Shown here: positions 29,801 through 44,800 of the stretch, one piece after another
Numbering within the stretch: the first letter of the stretch is position 1
Layout of the letters: each line of letters begins with the position of its first letter
DNA from: Neodontobutis hainanensis
Lineage: Eukaryota; Chordata; Actinopteri; Gobiiformes; Odontobutidae
NCBI GenBank assembly: GCA_024349245.1
Contig: JALDNG010000004.1
Coordinates: 3,672,501 to 3,736,500 of the forward strand
Reading direction: 5' to 3'
DNA: 64,000 bases
Notes under the pieces: model-generated
Database searches by the model: none
Seen by the model: the letters and a program-made list of their open reading frames with translations, nothing else
What the model was told of the DNA's origin: nothing
Position numbers and translations under genes: made by a program

Positions 29801-32800
29801 TGTGTCAAAGAGCAGCTGCAATACAAATACTTTTAAGGCACAAGGTCATAATATCGTAAGCCTACAATAACAGTTACAGAATATGTGACAAGGTCAATAA
29901 AACTTTACAACACACTGTAGCTCATTGGAATAAACAACTTAAGACTGCTGTTACGGTACATCTGCACAATAAGCACACATTAAACAATTCAGAGGGCTAA
30001 TAAATCAAACAAATAAGGAAAATAGACCTTGAAAGTCCTCTACAGTAAGTCGTTAAAAGCCCTGTTTGTTTTGTGACTGGCTCTATGAATGTCTTTTAGG
30101 GAGTCCTACGAGTCATGTGTGTGTCTCAGTGTGAACTATGGATTAGCTGTTACACATTGTCAAGGGGCACGTTAGCATGGACAGAGGCGGCATCAAAAAA
30201 GGGGAGGAAGTTCCAGAGCGCTGTGCCAGAAAACATCAGCTGTAAAAGCAGAAAAGCTTGAACTCCGCGGGTCAAAAGCCTCCATTACACTGTGCACCCA
30301 CTGAAGAATTCCTAATGAGTGCGTTACTGTATGTTAAGACGTAAAATGTAAATATTTCTGACATCTCACATAATCAATTACATATTTTCATAGAAACAGT
30401 GAATGGCTGCAATCATGGCAGCAACAGGTCAGGGTCAAAGGGCACAAGATGTCGGCAGTAAGAGTGAACAGACGTGTACAAAGTAGACGGAGAAGAATAT
30501 GTAACCTCTCAGTGACTTCTCTCTCTGGACCTGTAGTTATTAATGTTCTGATATTGAAGTGATATTAAAACATTTGGTAATAACAATATGGTTTTATTGT
30601 ACTTTAAATATGTTGGTATAATAAGTGAAAATACTCCCTCATGTCAGCAAGTGCAATTTCTTTATTAGAAACAACTACGTAACGGTGGATTTATAACAGG
30701 TGGAGCTGCGTCTAAGACTGACCTCGGCTTGTGCGCTATCGGGGGAGAGATTCTTGCTGAAGATAATGGCAGGAGCGGCGGTCACTCGAACCGAGAAGTC
30801 CGTCAGGATGGGCGTCAGGATGGCCCGGCGCTCCTGGTGCCTCCTGATACTAAACAGAGGAACAAGAAAGATCAAGCAGTTTACAAAAGTACCATCATTT
30901 CCATGGAGCTGACAGTAGAAAAACATGTCCCACATACATTCATAACCATTTGGAGATTTACACTTTTAATTACGTCTATGTAACACAAGCCATACCTCAA
31001 CTGTGGAAAACAAATTGAACAGATAAAACATGGAGCATTGTATTACCACAGTAAAACCAAATATCAGGGGACATTTACTGACAAAAACTTTCCAAGCTTT
31101 ATTTATTATTAAAATGGAGCAAAGCATTTTTATTATTATACGTTGTCATAGTTACAAGCTATAAAACCTTTACAAGACTGTCCCATCTGCCCAAGACTGA
31201 CAAGTCAACACAACAAAGTCAAAACCACAAAATGTTCTCAGCTGAGCTATTGTTATGCCCGAACTCTGACAGACCGAAACACTTTTCAGCCTTGCCCTGG
31301 CTTTTCAAATTTAAACTAATATGATGAACTCAAAATAAGAGACTTCAAAACAGATCTTCTCCTGCAAAACCGAGTATACATTTCCAAAACTGTGCTAACA
31401 AGTTTGAGCTGTAAGCTTGAATACGGTTACAGAGACGGAGTGAGACGTTATTTGACAAGCTACAATTGGGAACACCCTTAATTGTATACACAAGATCAAA
31501 CTGAGACCTTCTCACACCAACTCTCTCTATTTCACTAATGCTCATTCCCACAATCAAGTCATATTTGTGGGAACATTTGTTAGCAGTAAAACAAATATAC
31601 AAGTGAGCTTTATAAGGTGGTGTTAATTGCCACATCTGCTGCTATTAAAACAATCAAAGGCTACAGCTTCCAATATTTATAGTTGGCAAGGATTAGACAT
31701 GGGCCTGATTCTAGGTGGCCTGGAGTACAGTGCTTAACCAGAACCAATATCATATTCACTTCTGCAATACAAATGTGCATTACCAGTGCCCTGAAGGGAT
31801 TATTTTTTGACACATTTCTTAAAGTGGAGACGTCGAGGGAGGCCTGATTCAGAAGAGAAATGATCTGCAAAGGCAATTGGTGTTGGCTAATCTCTCCTCA
31901 GACAGGGATTGAAACAACGAGTGTCCCGTTGCAGGGGACAGGTGCAATCATTCACCAGCAGGGCATGTAGGCGTAAAGCTCGATTTACCAGTAATATGGG
32001 GGCCTCTAACTCGGCTGAAAAAAGCTTTATGTAGTGTGGTAGTCAGGACCACACTGAAAACAAGGCATGACTAAGGCCATAGTGTACAAAGACCAAGACT
32101 TTTAAGGAGTGAGACTGATTTAGGACCGAGACAAGTGCATAATACATGGAAAGAGATATCGGTGAACTGTTCAAATGTGGAAATACAAGTCTAATTTTAA
32201 AACCCCACATAAACTCATGACCGATTTGCTAACACAAAAACATTACGTTGCACATAATGTTTTTTTCTTGCATTTTTAATTTTATATAAATTTGTGCTCT
32301 TGGCAGATCTTGATTTAAAATGTATAGTCAAGACACATGCAAGATAAAAAGGTGTTTATGATGGGTGTGTTGCAAATAACAAAGCACTGAGCATATGACT
32401 TTAGAGTTGTACACGGTCCTGGTGTGAGGATATCAGTGGCAGGAGAGGGGCCTGCTCCGGGGCCTGATGGGAGGGAGTCAGTGGGAGTTCATAGCTCCCT
32501 GACATGGGGTCTTTCCGAGCCGACAACTACACACTGTGACGAGGACAGATGCTGTCAGTGGATCCATGGCGCAGGAATTTCCTTGCAAAACCTCAGGAAG
32601 CCAACTGAGGCCACTGCCGATCCACAACTACTGGAATTAACCTCCCCAAAAAAAACTGAAGAACCAACATGACACAAATCCAATGAGGAAAGAGGGGGGT
32701 CTAAACGCAGGGAGTGAGGGAAAGGTGTGAACTTTGGAAGTGGTGTGTGTCAAAGCTTGTTACAACCAAAGCTGTGTGTTTCTGTGGGTGATTGCAGCAG

Positions 32801-35800
32801 ACAAGTAAAGCTGTGAACTTGACTCTCTTTCCGCCGTGTGTTGGAACTTTTGGAAATCACATGCTCGGATTTGACTGGGTCGCGACGGTGAAGGCTTTTT
32901 GAACACTGCACCACACAGAGCTACAGTAAAGCTCATTTTCCAAAAGAGTGTCCAGTGGTGTTCCTTCCATGGCTTGGAAAGAAAAGAGACAAGGAGGCTG
33001 TGATAGTGTACCGGGTTTGTTTAGAGGTCATCAGTGAGTCCTTATTAAAATGGAGCAAAGCATTTTTATTTACACACAAAAAAAAAAAAAACACCTACTG
33101 GCCTGGAACATATAATGGTCAAAAGAGTCTGACAGCTATGCAGCCAAACTGTCTACAACTCACCAAATCCCTTTGTTTAATGCCAATATTAGACACATGA
33201 GTCTTTTTTAAAGATTTTGAGTTTGTCTCTACATTTAACTCTTTTTAAACTTGTGCTCTTTTACAGTTCTCCAATAGCACTCTTGATAGATTTTTATCTC
33301 TTACCAACATGTAGAGCAACCAGTTATTTACTCTTTTGACTGTATTCCATAGCATTGGACCTACTCCAGTATTTTAGGAACAGAAAAGACTTTTTTGAAA
33401 ATGGTCCAGACGCCGATTCTGGCGCTTTGCTGAATGTAAAACTTAAAAAATGTTGCCGCATGCGGGTCTTCTCTGGTTGGTTGTAAACAAGACAATAACT
33501 TTGACATCTGTTTTATCCAGTCTATTTGTAAAATTGTACTGTAAAACACTAATGTGAATGAAAAAGGATTTTGTTTTGCATTAAAATTAAACATTATTTG
33601 TCTGGACCAAGCTTACATTTAAACATTTATTTTCCTGTGTCCTCTGTCTCTGTGTAAGTAACCCCTACCAAAAATTATACAAAGATAAGGAGAAGGATAG
33701 CTGAAGAATAGTCCAAATGTTACTGCTTGTTGGCTTCAAAGCAGTGTACGGTGGAGAAAGTGACTAGGTCTTGATACTGTTAGCTCCACATGTGACAATC
33801 CTGGCATTTACACAATCTTCTGGATGTAAGAGATATTTTTTACAGTAAAATTGTGGGTGTCAATCCTTTGAGTATAATAATAACTGCTAAGCTGCATGTT
33901 AGGTCATCTTGTAATGAGGTTCTGAACAAAAACCCAGACCTGCAGCTTTTACAGGTCTGAAGAAAGTTGAGTCGATTCAAAAGGCATTCAACACACTTCT
34001 GGAGCCCAAAGTGTGAGCCCAAAATCCCACCTCATTGCCCTTTCAGACAATCTGGCCTTGGCACTAGTCCGGCTCAGGCGCGTTCTCATCATCAATAGAG
34101 ACTCATTGAAATGAAGAAATATGTAGTAGATGAAGCCCCAGTAGCCCTATAGTCAAAGAGCTAGTGAGACATAGCTGTGAGATTGCCAGGCAAAGTGTAA
34201 GACTTCATCAGAGGTCCAAGTCCGCTACCTAAATGGGATCTTTTACAATGGACCTGGCTGCCACAGTGTGAGGAGGTCAAGACAAGAGAGGACCTTTGAA
34301 TAAATACTTAAAACTACTAAGACTGTTAAGTGGAAAACAATCAAGGTGGTCTAACGGTAAGAGACTGTTTCATTTTACCAAGTGTCATGGATAGTGAAAA
34401 GGAAAAATTGTAAAGAAAGAATAAGGTTTGAGAACCAAAGAAGGCTAAAGAGGTGAAACTCCTGTTTGTGGCAGTAAGCAGCCAGTCAGTAGCATCTGGG
34501 GACCATCTCCAGATCTTAGCCAGTACATTGTTTGTCGGCACTGACTGGACTGTGCTTTCCTGTTGTGGATGAAACAAAGCACCAGAAGATACCCAGTTCT
34601 GAATAAAAGGCCCTGCCCTGGTACTGTGCTAAACACCCAGCTTCATTGACATACACAGTCTTATCCCAATAGGATACCACTAGGATATCTAAATAATGTG
34701 TATAATTCCTAAGATTTGATGGTTTTAAGTTAAGCAAGAGAGAGTTGTAGCCTGAGTATCACCAGCAGTAGTTTGTGATTTCCTGGATGTGTTCCAAAAG
34801 CTAGCATAACACAAGCCTGTATGTGTAAGATAGAGAAAAAAAGATTATAAATGATTGTCCTGGGTTTTACAAGTGTTTGTGTAGAGTGCAATACAGTGAA
34901 CATGTGACACTTAGAGATGTATGTATCTCAGCCAGCCTCGCTGCGAGCCCCGATGACCTGAGAGTGCTCTGTCTCAATCAGGACTATGTTGATTTTTCAC
35001 TGCATTCTTCCACAAGGCTTATTTTTAGTTGACAGGGAACAAATCTGGAGACTTTGCCTGCGATTCTGTGATTTTTGGGCCTGTTCCCTTTCAAAACACA
35101 ACTGGAAAAAAAAAGGATGTGGGGCCAAACAGGCAGTTACACTCGTGCTTGTTTTAGCTCCCGAGTCTATAAAAAATGACAGGGTTTGTAATTATGCCTG
35201 TGCATGGAGAGGCTCCATGATAGAGAGCTAACTCTATAACTACATACTGCTCCCACATCAAGACTGATGAGATGAAATAGGAGACATTCACAGCGGATCA
35301 CACACGCAGCACCTGGACAGTGATAAACCCATAACCGCAATATCACGGCTGAAAGATCAATTAAAAATATTAAGGAAATTCCAAATAAACAGAACAAGGT
35401 TTGTGAACATTAATGTTATCTGAGAGGCTGGAGAACAAACCAGTCTCTCTTAATTTGGTTTAAAATGAATGAATAGATACAACTTTATTCATCAGTGACT
35501 GAACATATGTGGGACTCTGACCTGCTCGCCATGTTCCACTCAAGCGCTGGATTTTGGGAGCTCCTCTCAGTATCGACAGATATGCCTCCTTTGATGCCCT
35601 CCTTGTCCGGTTTGAGCTGCTCCCAGTGGCCTGTGCCAATGTTGATGGACTGCAGATCCACCTGGTACTGACGGTCCTCCACTTCTGAACCAGGGTCTCG
35701 CAGGATGCCTAGGTTTGAGGCCCGCCTAAAGACAGCAAAAAGCAGATTGTTTTAGTTGTTTTCCAAATTATGACCTTGATCAAAAACACTGCACATGTTC

Positions 35801-38800
35801 GAGAATTGGATTAGGTAGTTGTTATTGTCCTCAAGGGTGAGAAGAGGTGAGAAGTATAATAGAGTTGAAATGTAAATAGATGGAAAATTTGTAATATTTA
35901 GCATTCATATTTAGTTTTTGCAAAAAGGTTTTTGTGGTTTTAGACTTGATACACTAGTGGTGGTGTGTTTTAACATCAGTTCAGACAACTGTTGTGTGAA
36001 ATTAAATGCAGTCTAACGCATATGTACTAAACAAATCTTACACTGCAAGCCTGCATAAATTACTTATCAACACAAAGTTAACCAAAAAGAGACACAAGAG
36101 GGTTTGTGATTTACATGTGCTGTGATCCAGTCCAAGTTTTGTCATTGGGGTCTGTTGCATGAAGTGTTTCCAGTTATTTGCTGTAGCTAGTTGACGAGAC
36201 AATGCACCGCAGAACGTACTTATTATTATTAATTATCTGAAAAGAATAGTGCATACTGCTGAAAACTCTGCATATACAGGTTGTGAGAGGGAGAGCAAGG
36301 GAAAGACAAAGGTCCTGAATCCAGCTGCTGTGGCCAATGGTGATACGACAATAATCCGATGTGTTGAGAGGCTTTTCAATAGCTGCAGTGTTTTTGTCTG
36401 TTAAAACATTACATTGTGTCATAGTAACTTTTTATTGTTACTTCAAACAAATGACTTTACTTGTTTGACAGACGTTGTAAGTTGTACTAAAATAGTCAAA
36501 GAGGCTTGGGCATTGAGCCTTAACCAGCACCAAATAAATTAAAGCCAGAGGTTCTTCTTTGAGCACAGGTGAAATCATTTACTTTTTCAGTTTTATTTTA
36601 TGCCTTCTTATCATTGGCAGTAAACATTGGCTGGACAGCACAGTAGTCCGCAGGCTCTTTCTGTTTTGAGTCAGTAGAAACACAGGACTTCTACAGTGTA
36701 CACAAACTGTAATATGGAGGAGAGATGTAGAGATAAGTCAGGCCCGGGCAGCTCTCTTTACTTGAGCTGCTATAGTTGACTGAGCAAACAGCGTCCCATC
36801 AGAGCCAAGAAAAAATGATGTCATGTATTTTGCCTTTGAGAGACAAGATCCCGAATTCACAAAGCAAGAGGAATAATCAAAATTCAACATCTGCATATGA
36901 CATCAGAGCTTTCGCTTCATTATGATATGTTTATTTGTGCTGGTGAATTCAAATGAGAGCTTAAATGGTATAAATAAGGGCTTAAAATGGCAACAGATGT
37001 AGCGGCAGCATGAGTAGTTTTATTTGTTTCAGCAACGTCAATGGCAATTTTCATATTGCGTCTCCTCTGCGTTAGCTTCTACCAGAGCGTGATGTTATGA
37101 CAATAAGCACCAAATACAAAAACAATGGCAGTGAGAGATCAGAGGTGCATAACTGGATTTAGTCGGATTTGTTGACATACAAACAAGTGAAACAGATCCT
37201 TAATCAACATTTGGAACCACATTTATCAACAGAGTATAATAGAAATCAAGCCGTGAGCCCAGCAAGATTTGGGTGGGATGTGTCAGTCTAGATTCATTAG
37301 GGCTTTTTGTAACAGTACCTCCATCACACTCCCCATTTTTCACATTAAGAAAACCCACAGTTACCTCATAAGCATTCCAAATGATCTCTTAACTTAGCTT
37401 ATTTTAAGGATGCTCTTACTCATAATCAACATTACAGCAAGTCTTGCATTGCTGAGTTGCAGGGTCATCTCCAGTGACATAAATAAATATGATAAACATT
37501 TGTCTTGGTCATGTAGGCGGTGGAACCGGTGTGATTTAATATCAAAAGACATATTTCAGCCAATCGCAGGAAACGAGAGAGCTTCATTTCTGACAAATGA
37601 GGAGGGGAGGAATTCTGGAAGTTCCCCTTGGGGTGCAATAATAATTGAAGCCAGATTTTCTTGTTGTACATGTGGGGGGAAAACACTGGCGGTTTGACAT
37701 ATTTGATTGGTCATGTGAAGACCACACTGCCTGGCTGAGAGGTCTCAGAGAAAGCCTTGGGAAAGCACTCACTCTGCCCACCAGATACAACTCAAAACAC
37801 TGGGAGAGAAGCAGGTGGAACACACTCGTCCATCCAGTCTCACATGCCATTGTCAGCCATCTGCTGCAGCTGACATGTGGAAAATATGGACCAAAATCTA
37901 AATAAGTCATAAATGACATGCTTTCACAGATGAGGACTGCAGCGAGAGAGAGGGAAATATTTCTCAAACACAAGTATTTCGTTTTGCCCTTGTTCCTGAG
38001 CCAACCTTATTTTAATTGCAGGAAAAGACCACAGAAACATTATTTTTTATGACAAAATTCTTCTATTTATAAAAATGGATCAAACAGGAACGTTCTGTTT
38101 CATTTCATTGGTGGCTATTATTTTAAAAACCTTTCTCCCTCTTCTGACACAGTTTAAAGCCAATTTGATTTTGAAAGCCACCGAGAAGATTTTGCATCAC
38201 AGAAGAAATATGAAGGCTTCTGTCCAAAATCACTTTGGCTCAAAGTCAAAGCACTCAGATTCAGGCCTGTGAGTGCAGTGCATGGGACAAAACAGTGAGG
38301 ACATGGCAGTGGATCTGGAAAAGGGTATATGATGGTAAAGACTGACACACTTCTAATTTTTCTGACTAGAATATGCAAACAAATACACAAATGGGTAAAT
38401 TGTGTCAGTTGGGTGTATTATTCTTTGTGCCTATGCATGGTGTTACAAACAGTGTGCCCCTTTTGCAGGGCATCTGTGAAAGAGGTTGGTATAGAAAAAA
38501 TATAGGAAAACGAAGGGGAAATAACCACAAATCCATTGCTCAGGAGTCTATGGGTAAATAAATGTCTTGTTGAATAACTGTGAGAGTGGAATCCAGGAGA
38601 GCCTGATTATGCTGAGGTTTTGAAGGCGAACCATGGTTCAAGGTTGTAAAACTAACCACAGTGGGATCTGTTTGTGGCTGGTAGCGTAGGAGCTCGGCTG
38701 AGGTGACCCTTTGGGGCAGGGTGGATTGTGGGCCTTGGCTTTCACTGGCCTCCTGCCTTCCTCTCGCCAGCTCTCTCTGCAACCACCCCTCCCGTAGCCC

Positions 38801-41800
38801 CTGCTCCAGGCCAGCGGGACAGGAAGCACCGGGGTAATACCAAGTGCCGCTGGCTTCTGGATCTCGTCACTCTGAAACCCGCAACCTGAACCCGCAACCC
38901 TGGACCTGTTTTTCACTCCATTTCCCCAAAAATCACATGCAATACATGTCTGCTTACACTTCGGACTCAGGCAGGGGCATATATACGAGTGTGTTTAAGA
39001 GTGATGGGGCCTGGTTCTGCTCTCGGCTACAACATACACAATGAGTAGAACTTTCATTCACATCTCAGGCTTAATTCCACCTCGTCAAGCTAAATTAGCT
39101 TTGTACATAGAGGTGCTACACTTCAGGACTGCTTCAGGACCTTTGTTTTGAACAGAAACCAACTACTGTATATTTAAACTTTGAGAAGACATGCCACATG
39201 AAATTCTAACACTGGATGTCACTGAGGGGTTCTTTTTTCTTTATGAGCGGGTTGAGCATTTTTTCAAACAAAAGAACCAGGCGCTAAATAGGATCACGTC
39301 TGTCTAGAAGCTGGTTTCTACCAATGGGATAGAAATCTGGTACCTAGATACTTTATAGCTAAAATCTAACTTAGCTACAGTTTCCTAAAGTTTAAAAAAA
39401 ACAGATGTACAATTCCCCTTCACAAAGATGAAAACTAGCTTCCATGCAGAAGTGATTTTAGGACAGTGGCCATTCAAGGCTTTCTCTGAGGTTCCAAATG
39501 TTATAAGCCAAGCACCATTAGCACCCAGCAGCTGCACAGTGGCTTCTCAATCAGCCCGCTATGACTCCCAGTGCAAGATCCACTGGGCCTGACTGTGTGC
39601 CGAAGGGAATTTCAGAAGCATTATGATTCATGAAAGTTGCAATTACTTAGTAAGTTAAGCACCTCTGCCCACGGTGGTCCGCTGTAGATTGCCAGAAATT
39701 CTGTAACTTCTAAACGGTGGATTTATGACCCCAGTCAAGTCCAATTGGCGTTAATTTGCATCTACCAATTATAGTAATTAAACCCCCGAATTAGGATATG
39801 GAGAAGACCTCGGAGTGAGAGGGGAAAAATGAAGTCGTGGAACATGGAGAGTCAGCAGAATATAAGACAGAGTCACTTCGAAAGCTTTATGGTCTATGGC
39901 TGCTACTTTAATGATTTTTAGATGAATAGAGCAGGAGTCAAACAAAGTCACAGCTAAACATCCACGACAACAAAACAGTGACAATGCTCCGAATTTGTCA
40001 GACTTGGCAGCGGCAAATACTTGTGGTTTTTTAAGCCAAATGAAACAAATTCAATTCAGTTTACTTGCGCAAGCCACAATAAACAGAAATAGCAGCTTTC
40101 CTGAATTGACACAATGTACTGACAAGTTCCCATGACAAAGAGACAATTCTGTACTTTATTTTAACCGAACAGCATTACTCATCGGTAAGGCTGCTCCCGA
40201 CAGAAGTTATTCATTAGGCTGATTGCACTTTAAAGACACTCCACCAATTATATCATATTTACACAAGACTTTAGGAGGAAACTATTACTTCTATAAACAA
40301 TACAAGCACAAACATGTACCACCCTCATGACAGCCGTAAAGAATCACAGTCAGGTAGGAGGAGGAAGAACCCCATGTTTCAAAAAAGACAGCATTTGATT
40401 TCAACATTTTTTGCAATTACAGACGTCATTTATCTCCGGAGCCGTTTACATGTCAGAGAAGTGGTATTGTTATAAACACAAGAAGTTCGACTGAAGACAC
40501 TGGCAAAACATGTGTTCTCCATGACGGCCTGTTAAAGCTGTCAGTCGGGACGCTGTAATTTATAGTCTCATCATGCGCTCATTCAGAATCTGCTTCTTGC
40601 ATTAGATCTCCGTGTTGCAACGAAGCCATGTGTGAAAACCCGTACAGATATTTCATTTGGCTTCGGCACATGTGAATTTGGTGGAATTCACACATGCCAG
40701 TGACTATACAAATTAGCCTGCTCCTCTTTCATCATACTCCATGATTCATTGTACAGTAAAGGTCTATAGTACGCCCCAGTCACAATGTGGATACGGGCTC
40801 ATTTATTAACACATTATGAAACTAAAGTATTTTTAAGCCTGAATATCGCATTATCCTTGGCCGCACATCAGTCACAAAATTGACACAAGTCCAGACTCAC
40901 ACTCTGAAGTATCCTGCAGTTTGTTCCTGCAAGAGCCATTGATTCAAACGCACACATGTCGCCCTCGTCTTCAGGGCTTCTGTTCTGCTTTAGCTTCAGA
41001 CTGCAGCCCAAATCCATTCTTTGGCTTCCATGAGACCCATATTTGATTTAAAGAGATATTTGGCCTTTCATAAGAGTTTGGGGAGTAGAAAATGAAGGAG
41101 CAAATGGACCCAAGCTGGGAACCGAACCCAGGTCGCTCTCTTTTATGTGGTTGGCCCGGGAATGTGATAGCATAGCATAGCATAAAAATAAATTCTATGT
41201 ATATTCTTTGTCAACACTCTAGTTTAACTTAAAATTGTACTGAGTTGAATTACATAAAGAGTGATTAACAGAAATAAATAATTGCTTGTAGGTTACTAAG
41301 AAGCTATGTTCAATGTTTAGGCCCTGGCTAGACCTGGTCTATAGGAGCTCAGTGAAACCTAACCAAAGGAATAAGACCCTAACATGTACTATTACAGAAG
41401 GTTTTGTTGGCTTCTTAACCGTTTTGGAAAGCTATATAAAATCAAAACCGAGGAAGCAAAGATGGCTGTTTAACTGAATGGTCATATAAACCAGAACTCA
41501 ACCATAGTTTGACAAAGCTTAGTATTTTTGGTGACCATGCGTTAAAGCTTGCAGTCTATCTGTAGGCTCACAGGCATGAATGAAAGCAGAACAGGCCTGG
41601 TCTGTTTAGCTTTACCTGAGATCTGGTGTTTTTGGCACAGACCCTTCCTGGAAAACAGTTAACAGTAATTCACCAACTTATAAGGCCAATGATCCTTGCT
41701 GCATTCCTTCATACACTTCTTCAGAGCAGCTTGAACGATCCGCACGCCTCCTCCTGAAAATCAACGGCAGCTTTTGTGCGTATCTGCCTTCAGGATGTGT

Positions 41801-44800
41801 TGTTCCTGTTCTTGTGGTCGCTGAGAATCAGAAGTGTGTTTTTTTGTGTGGCTCTGACAAAGCAGGACAAAGCTACCATTTTTCTTATAAAAGTGAGTGG
41901 GCCAGTACTCGTGCACTTCTTCTGTTAGCAGCAACAGATTTGAAATGCTTCCTCCCTGCTTTGGACGAGGTTATAATGTTTTTTTATAAAACATGTCAGG
42001 CAGAGTTTTAGCAGGGAGTCCCTGACGCAGAGGTGTGAAGGAAATGCCTCGTTGACTTCCTTAGATCTAGGATTGAAACCAGATTTTTGTCCCCACCAAG
42101 TGATTTCACCATGATGTAACCCCACTGCCATTTTAGCCCTTATCTTTAATTAATCACTAAACACATGCGTGGAAGAGATTATTCATAACTGGATGCAGCG
42201 GGGAACATGGCAGAAGTTGTCTTTGTGTGCAGTCTTTCTCATCAAGCAAAAATACAACAGCTGTATACATTAGTACTACATTTACACAAATTAAAGAAAA
42301 AGAATCCTTTTTGCCGGAGGAAGGGCTCTCTTTAAAGTCTGTTCTTGTGTCTGGCGAGCAATAGTGAGCAGGAAGCCTGATTCAAAGGCTAAAGAATAAA
42401 GCTATTAATTCCAGCTGAGATGGATTTTTGCTGATTTATCATAATTGATGATATGAGTTATACTTGTACAGCTGTTATTCATATGTCTTTTTGAATGAGC
42501 ATTTCAGAAAAAAATCCTTACTTGGAACATTCCCTTAACTTCTCCTTGGATTAAAACTTTTACAGAAGCTCCTAAGGTTAGCAATAAAGTTAAAGCTAAT
42601 ATGGCAGTTTTAAGTCTACATATACCATATTGAAAGTACATTATTTTACCAAGGAATGGCCATTATTTAAAAAAAATAAACCTTTCAATTGTGCACTGAC
42701 CAAACCAATATAATTACTACTCTATATAAAAATACAACTCAAGCATTTTAGAATATTAGCTATATTTTCCAAGCCATTATGAATACTACAACCGAGCTGT
42801 GATCTGATTGTAGCTAAAGCGTAAATGTGTCATACAACTTGCTCCAAGAAACAAGAACAGAAGCACACAGGCCATCAAAGGCGTCCCATGCAAGGCTGCA
42901 CATTGAGGTCCAAAAACAAAATTGAGGCTGTGACAAAAACAGGGCTTAAAATAACTCATTTAAAATGTTACTAATCTTGGTTAGCATACAATCTGGATAT
43001 TGGTTTGTTAAATCCGCTGTGAGACTAAAGAAAATGCCTGTATCTGCAGCTAAAGCTTAGACTCCTAAAACTATTCATGTACTGATTGTTTAGTGTACTC
43101 AACTATTACAGTATTACTGACAAATCTGATGCCTAGACTGGTCGAACGGATGGTAGACATAGTTGTGCAGATAACTCAAATGCAAGCCTTGTCTGGAGGC
43201 TACATATCTGGCGTAAGTTACATTTGTAGCAACGCTGTACAATCCTTTATAAACCTTTCACAATGAAACATGGCGGGACGTGGATGTCCAAAACTACCAG
43301 ACCGTGTTGAGCAATGAACTGTCTCCAGCCCCGTGTTGATGTTAAAGAAAGCCTAAGACAGCTAGAGTGTCTCAAGCCTATCTTTTCAATACAACTCCTC
43401 TCAGCTCAAATATTCTCCAAGAATAATAAACAAAATAATATTTTAAATTAGGTGGTGAACATTTTGATTTCAAAGTCACAATTGTAATATGCTGGAGTAC
43501 TCTTCCCAATACAAAAGGCTAAACCCCTGAACCCAAGCTTTACACCAGAGCTCCACACCACTGCTCAAACAAAAAAGTGATTAAAAAAATCATCAAATTC
43601 ATCAAAGTAGTAATACAAAAGCTAACAAACTTGAACACATTTAGCATGTACTGGCTGTATCCGAAGGTTACAGTCTTGCACATGAATAGTTTAATTCTTG
43701 CTCCAGCGAGGAGGGTGTTTTATGGAGCTGTAAAATTAGGCCCACTTTATGGATCCAGCAGCATGAGGCACTACTGTTTTTTTATTTTTATTTTTTTTAC
43801 CACATTGATATTGATGAAGCAGTGCAGTGTTGCTAAGTTGGTTCACTTTACAAACACATACAGCACAGGCAGGTTTTTGAAGATGCTAATTTTATCTGTC
43901 CAAATGTTGCTTCTTGGCAGTGCACTTTGAAGTTGATTACACACTGTTTACAGCAATTATTGGAATCTGACAAATGTTTAAAGCAGCTAGATTACATATC
44001 GAGGCGTTGCTCTTCTTGGGGATGAAGACTGAACATTTTCCTAAACAATGTCAAGTGAGTGAAGGCCATATTTGATTAGGTTAACGTATGCTACAGGTTT
44101 AGCAGACAGGCTGAACAAACATGTAACAGGATAGCTAAAACAGTAGGTTCTTCACGACAATGTCTGCTTTGACCTTAAACAACATTTTGTTCTAATTCAT
44201 ACTTCCTTCGAGCAAACAAAGGCAGAACGAAACAAGATACAACTTGCTGCTGGAAGCTCCCACATAATAGAATTAAAAACGTATGTCTAAATCACCGGCT
44301 TTAACAAGATACACTTCTGACTTTGGGAATATGAGATGAGTCTTCGGGACTACAGAGCAGCATCCTTCCTTCTCATGAAATACTTTTAAGTCAGCAAGGA
44401 AAAACAGCATAAAATAATTACAATAATCTGGGGCACACATGCTTCCTAAATTAGCTAATTCTTCCTCCTCTCTGAATGACTGCCGAGCCAGTGTTTATAA
44501 TGCTGAAGCGGATCTTGCGTTCATCCAAACCAACGTGTGTATTTATACAAAGTGACATTTCTATTCTGGAGATTTCCTGGTTTTCCCCTTTAGCAGAGGT
44601 ATCCTATAGAGAGAAAGACCCCCAAAGCTTATCAAAACTTATGTATAATAGTCCTAGAATTGAGAATGCCACAGGGAAGAAAGAAGTAGAGAGGAGATAA
44701 AATAAAGCTGAGTAAAGAAACGTGGGAAAACAACAAACTGAGAAGAGTTTTTGTACCTTAAATTTTAGATTTGTTTTTGTGGGAAAAGGACAAGGCAAAA

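Larger units (their letters stand above)
30850..35521 (-). other. Intron between e6 and e7 (4.7 kb)
   Basis: Noncoding. The only structure noted is an identical 29-nt string at 31106-31134 and 33042-33070, in the same orientation. Confidence 0.85.

Noticed and set aside
30700..30983. Two plus-strand open frames over exon e7
   Set aside because: Antisense shadows of the minus-strand exon, which alone matches VPS13B.
38746..38905. Candidate VPS13B exon between e4 and e6 (phases and splice motifs fit, 160 nt)
   Set aside because: Its translation does not resemble VPS13B, whereas 57711-57825 encodes the expected MAPQADNPL and VLRKDIYQ text with the right phases.
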